Source of the DNA: Plasmodium malariae
Lineage: Eukaryota > Apicomplexa > Aconoidasida > Haemosporida > Plasmodiidae
NCBI RefSeq assembly: GCF_900090045.1
Contig: NW_021638306.1
Coordinates: forward strand, 1 to 23,913
Length of the DNA stretch: 23,913 nt
Direction of reading: 5' to 3'
Shown here: positions 20,883-23,913 of the stretch, one piece after another
Numbering within the stretch: position 1 is the stretch's first letter
Layout: each line of letters begins with the position of its first letter
Made by a program: the position numbers and the translations under genes
Notes under the pieces: generated by a model
Seen by the model: the letters and a program-made list of their open reading frames with translations, nothing else
Told to the model about the DNA's origin: nothing
The model's database searches: none

Positions 20883-23800
20883 TTTAAGACATATATTCAA
20901 TCTTGGAATATTCAAAATGGAGGAATAAAAAACATTCTAAAAGCATATTTATTTATATATTATATATAAAAATACATAATATATTCATAATTTTCATAAG
21001 TTTTATTAAAGATTCTAAAATGTAAAAATTTATTATTTACTAGGAATCATTTTTACAATTTTATGAAGTACAATTTATTATAACATAATTATACTTATGT
21101 AATGGAATCACTTATATATGTTACGTAATCAGCACAATAGATAATTTTATATAATAATAAAAAAGTAATTATAATATTTTTAAATTTGTTCTTATATTAA
21201 AATGATACAAATTATAATTACATATCATAAATTTAATATTTCTCCTAAAATACATATAGCAAGATATTACATGTAAGAAGGAATACAATTTCATCATTTA
21301 ACATTCTTAAAAATATATTATTTATTAAATGGTTTCTTCATAATTAATGTAAGGAATTTTTACCTAACATATTCAACTAGATATGTTCATATATATATAG
21401 TTGCATTTTCCTAATAAATTACTCTCTTAGTTAAGTTACTTATAATATCATTGTAAATGTAAAAATCAGGAAAATATGTATTGAACTTAAAATTCATGTC
21501 ATGTTTTTGAGAAAAATTTATTTACTTAAATATTATTTTAATATTTAATAGCAAAAATTTCTGTAACTTAGAATTAAAAATTAAAATATATATATCTTAT
21601 ATACATTTAGCTCGATATATAAAGAGTTATTTCTTTAATATATACTATTTACGTCGAATATCTCTCTATACCACCTTATTGGAATATTATGTTTTTATAA
21701 TTAGTAAAATATGATTGTTAAATTTATTTTCAAAAGTTTTTAATTAAACATATTAATATATATACCATCATATTATTACTTATATTAAAGATTATTCATT
21801 AATATTTTTATAAATTTACAATAAATAATAGATATTGTATTATTATGATTATATTAATCAAATGATGAAAATAATATGATGTTACATATAATTAATTATT
21901 TAAAGATATATTGATTTATATTACTCTTAACTTTTCATTATTATGTGACATATAGAAATATTGATATAAATCTATTTAACATAAAATTAGGATAAAATCA
22001 GATTTGCATAGTTTGTAATTATCAAAAGAAAGCTTATAATGAAACAAATTCCTTAAATATATTAGTATTAAGAAAATATAATTTACTTAATACCTCCTTG
22101 CATTGTGAAATGTTTATAACTATTTTTGACATTAAAATTAAGGAGTAATTAATATATTCAATAAATATACTTTTGTATTTTTTATCATAATACAAGAAAA
22201 GGAAAGCTGCATTAACTTTAACTATCACAAATATTGTATTGAATAAATTATATTTTGAAAATATTAATAACTTCTTTTTTATTAGTTTAAAATTATATAA
22301 TTTTATTTTTTATGTATATATTGCAATAAGAATATATTATTTTTACATTATCATTAATGTTATTACATAACCCTAATTTTAACATTTTTAAATATATCAT
22401 TAGTAATATATATTATTATTATATATCTTTATGATACCTCTCTAACATATATAATTAATTTTTATTAATTTCTGCAAACAGTTCTATATACACATACTGA
22501 TTACTCTTAGCTATTAGAATTACATATTTTTTTATTATTATTTTCGACTTTTAATTACAAAATAGTTTATATTATTGTTACATAAATATAAGTATTCCTA
22601 AGAATGTTCAATTGTAAAAAAATTATGATCTTTAAAAAAATTAATATAGAGTCGCTAATAATATTATGGACAAAATTATATTAATAAGAACAAAAATATC
22701 CTCACATATAATGTCATATATTCAAAAAAATTCATTCATTAATCATTTATTTAATGGGAGCTTTATTTTATTAAATGCTCATATTTATTTTTTTTTTTTT
22801 ATTATGTTAAATGTCTCTTACTTTTTGATTTGTTCATTAGTAAATAAAAGATTATATTTATGTGTAAATTTTTTTTGTTTCTATTTTATTTTGTACATAA
22901 TATATGATATAATTTATTAATTTATCAAAAAGTTATTCAAATTTACATATACACAATAAAAACATTCTAGCACTTTGTTACATTTATTTTCTCTAGAAAA
23001 AATTGGTTCATATAATAATATATGTAATAAATAGTGTATATAATAAATTTGTTATATTATAATTATGCATAGTTTTCTGCTAAAATACAAAAAAAAAAAT
23101 TAAAAAATAAATTTTATATTATTATTTTCTAAAACAAATATTTTGTATTTTAACAATAATAAAAAATTTTCATTATTACACTCATTCACTATCATTAGAC
23201 CTTCTTTGACAAATATTTTCTTTTTGAGTTTATAATTTAAATATAATAAAAAATGCATTCTACTATATACATATAGATATATATACTTTATTTTTGTAAA
23301 TTATTTATAAAAATTCATTTCTTAAAATCTTCAGAATAAAAAAATATCTTTTAAATATATGCCGCGCACAGAGAAACATCCACATCTTTCAATTTATATT
23401 TTTATTTATGACGTAGTCATAATTATATTTATATTATAATTTATTTAATATTTTAAGAAGTCATATAAAATAATATATTAAATATTATATGAATTCAATT
23501 ACTAATTTTCATGTGTTATTTATTTTTAATTTTGTTACAAAATTTATTCTTATTTAACTTGCCATAATAATTGCGAATATTACATAAGAATAAAAAAATT
23601 TCATGTGTTATTAATATATTATGTTAATATAAATTTTATCAGAATATTTTTGTGAATTATTATATACTAAAGTAATTAAAAAAAATTATATATAATCATA
23701 AAGTCCATTTTATCTTATTATAAATTTTTTATATTAGTTTATATAAAAATACATCTAAATATAGTAATTTGTTAAGTAAAAGGAACCTTACAACAAAAAG

Positions 23801-23913
23801 TAAAGAATAATATCAAAAAATATAAACACTAATTATTATTTTATATATACAAAAAAAGGAAATCTATAAATTATATATATAGACATTATCATGATATTAT
23901 TCTTATTATTTAA
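20883..23913. other. AT-rich non-coding region to window end
   Basis: I see no supported gene. Two open frames exist (minus 22034-22228, 64 codons; plus 22666-22920, 84 codons with ATG), but both are mostly I, L, F, Y, N and K and match no family I know, as expected from chance in this composition. A small G+C-rich patch at 23361-23384 (14 of 24 bases) stands out. The upstream region of the PIR gene occupies the first part, and I could not identify a promoter element in it. Confidence 0.6.

Noticed and set aside
22034..22228. Minus-strand 64-codon open frame
   Set aside because: Starts with ATG or GTG-like context but has random A+T composition and no recognisable motif.
22666..22920. Plus-strand 84-codon open frame with ATG
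   Set aside because: Contains poly-F from a T run and mostly I/L/F/Y; no family motif and no intron signals. Kept only as a mention in the region entry.
1..23913. Telomere repeats, tRNA, rRNA, CRISPR-like arrays or transposon ends
   Set aside because: Looked for by eye on both strands. No telomere-type heptamer array, no tRNA-like cloverleaf, no regular spacer array and no transposase-like protein was seen.

Overview
The window is very AT-rich DNA (about four fifths A+T by eye). It holds five members of two Plasmodium subtelomeric multigene families, all on the minus strand, separated by 2-4 kb of non-coding sequence. The exon/intron structures, the Plasmodium interspersed repeat (PIR) protein architecture and the two-membrane-span 'RLLxxY ... 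YYxKKVxKYExxKF' protein family point to a Plasmodium subtelomere. The second family looks like the fam-l/fam-m exported proteins known mainly from Plasmodium malariae, so P. malariae or a close relative is the best guess. I cannot run a search to confirm this.

Layout from left to right: 1-2.58 kb non-coding; 2585-3529 (-) an apparently intact two-exon fam-l/fam-m-type gene (274 aa); 3.5-7.36 kb non-coding, with possible coding relics near 5.6-5.9 and 6.9-7.0 kb; 7364-8296 (-) a three-exon short PIR gene (214 aa); 8.3-12.1 kb non-coding, with a block open on both strands near 11.3-11.6 kb; 12089-13055 (-) a heavily damaged fam-l/fam-m-type pseudogene; 13.1-15.05 kb non-coding; about 15055-15994 (-) a second, less damaged pseudogene of the same family; 16-19.6 kb non-coding, with two signal-peptide-like orphan ORFs; 19638-20882 (-) an intact three-exon PIR gene (319 aa); 20.9-23.9 kb non-coding. 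No tRNA, rRNA, CRISPR or transposon was recognised, and no telomere repeat array is present.

Nothing here forms an operon. Each gene is a separate, intron-containing copy of a variable surface or exported protein family. PIR proteins are membrane proteins linked to host interaction and antigenic variation. The fam-l/fam-m proteins carry a signal peptide, a PEXEL-like motif and two membrane spans, and are thought to be exported into the host cell. The three fam-type copies share their 5' leader, a block about 240-260 bp upstream and a 3' flank about 200 bp downstream. They therefore arose by duplication of a unit larger than the coding sequence, and two of them have since decayed. I found no new biological system. 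The most useful observations are the stages of decay of the fam copies (disrupted signal core, homopolymer frameshift, loss of both splice sites), the shared flanking modules, and several protein-like relics in the intergenic DNA.
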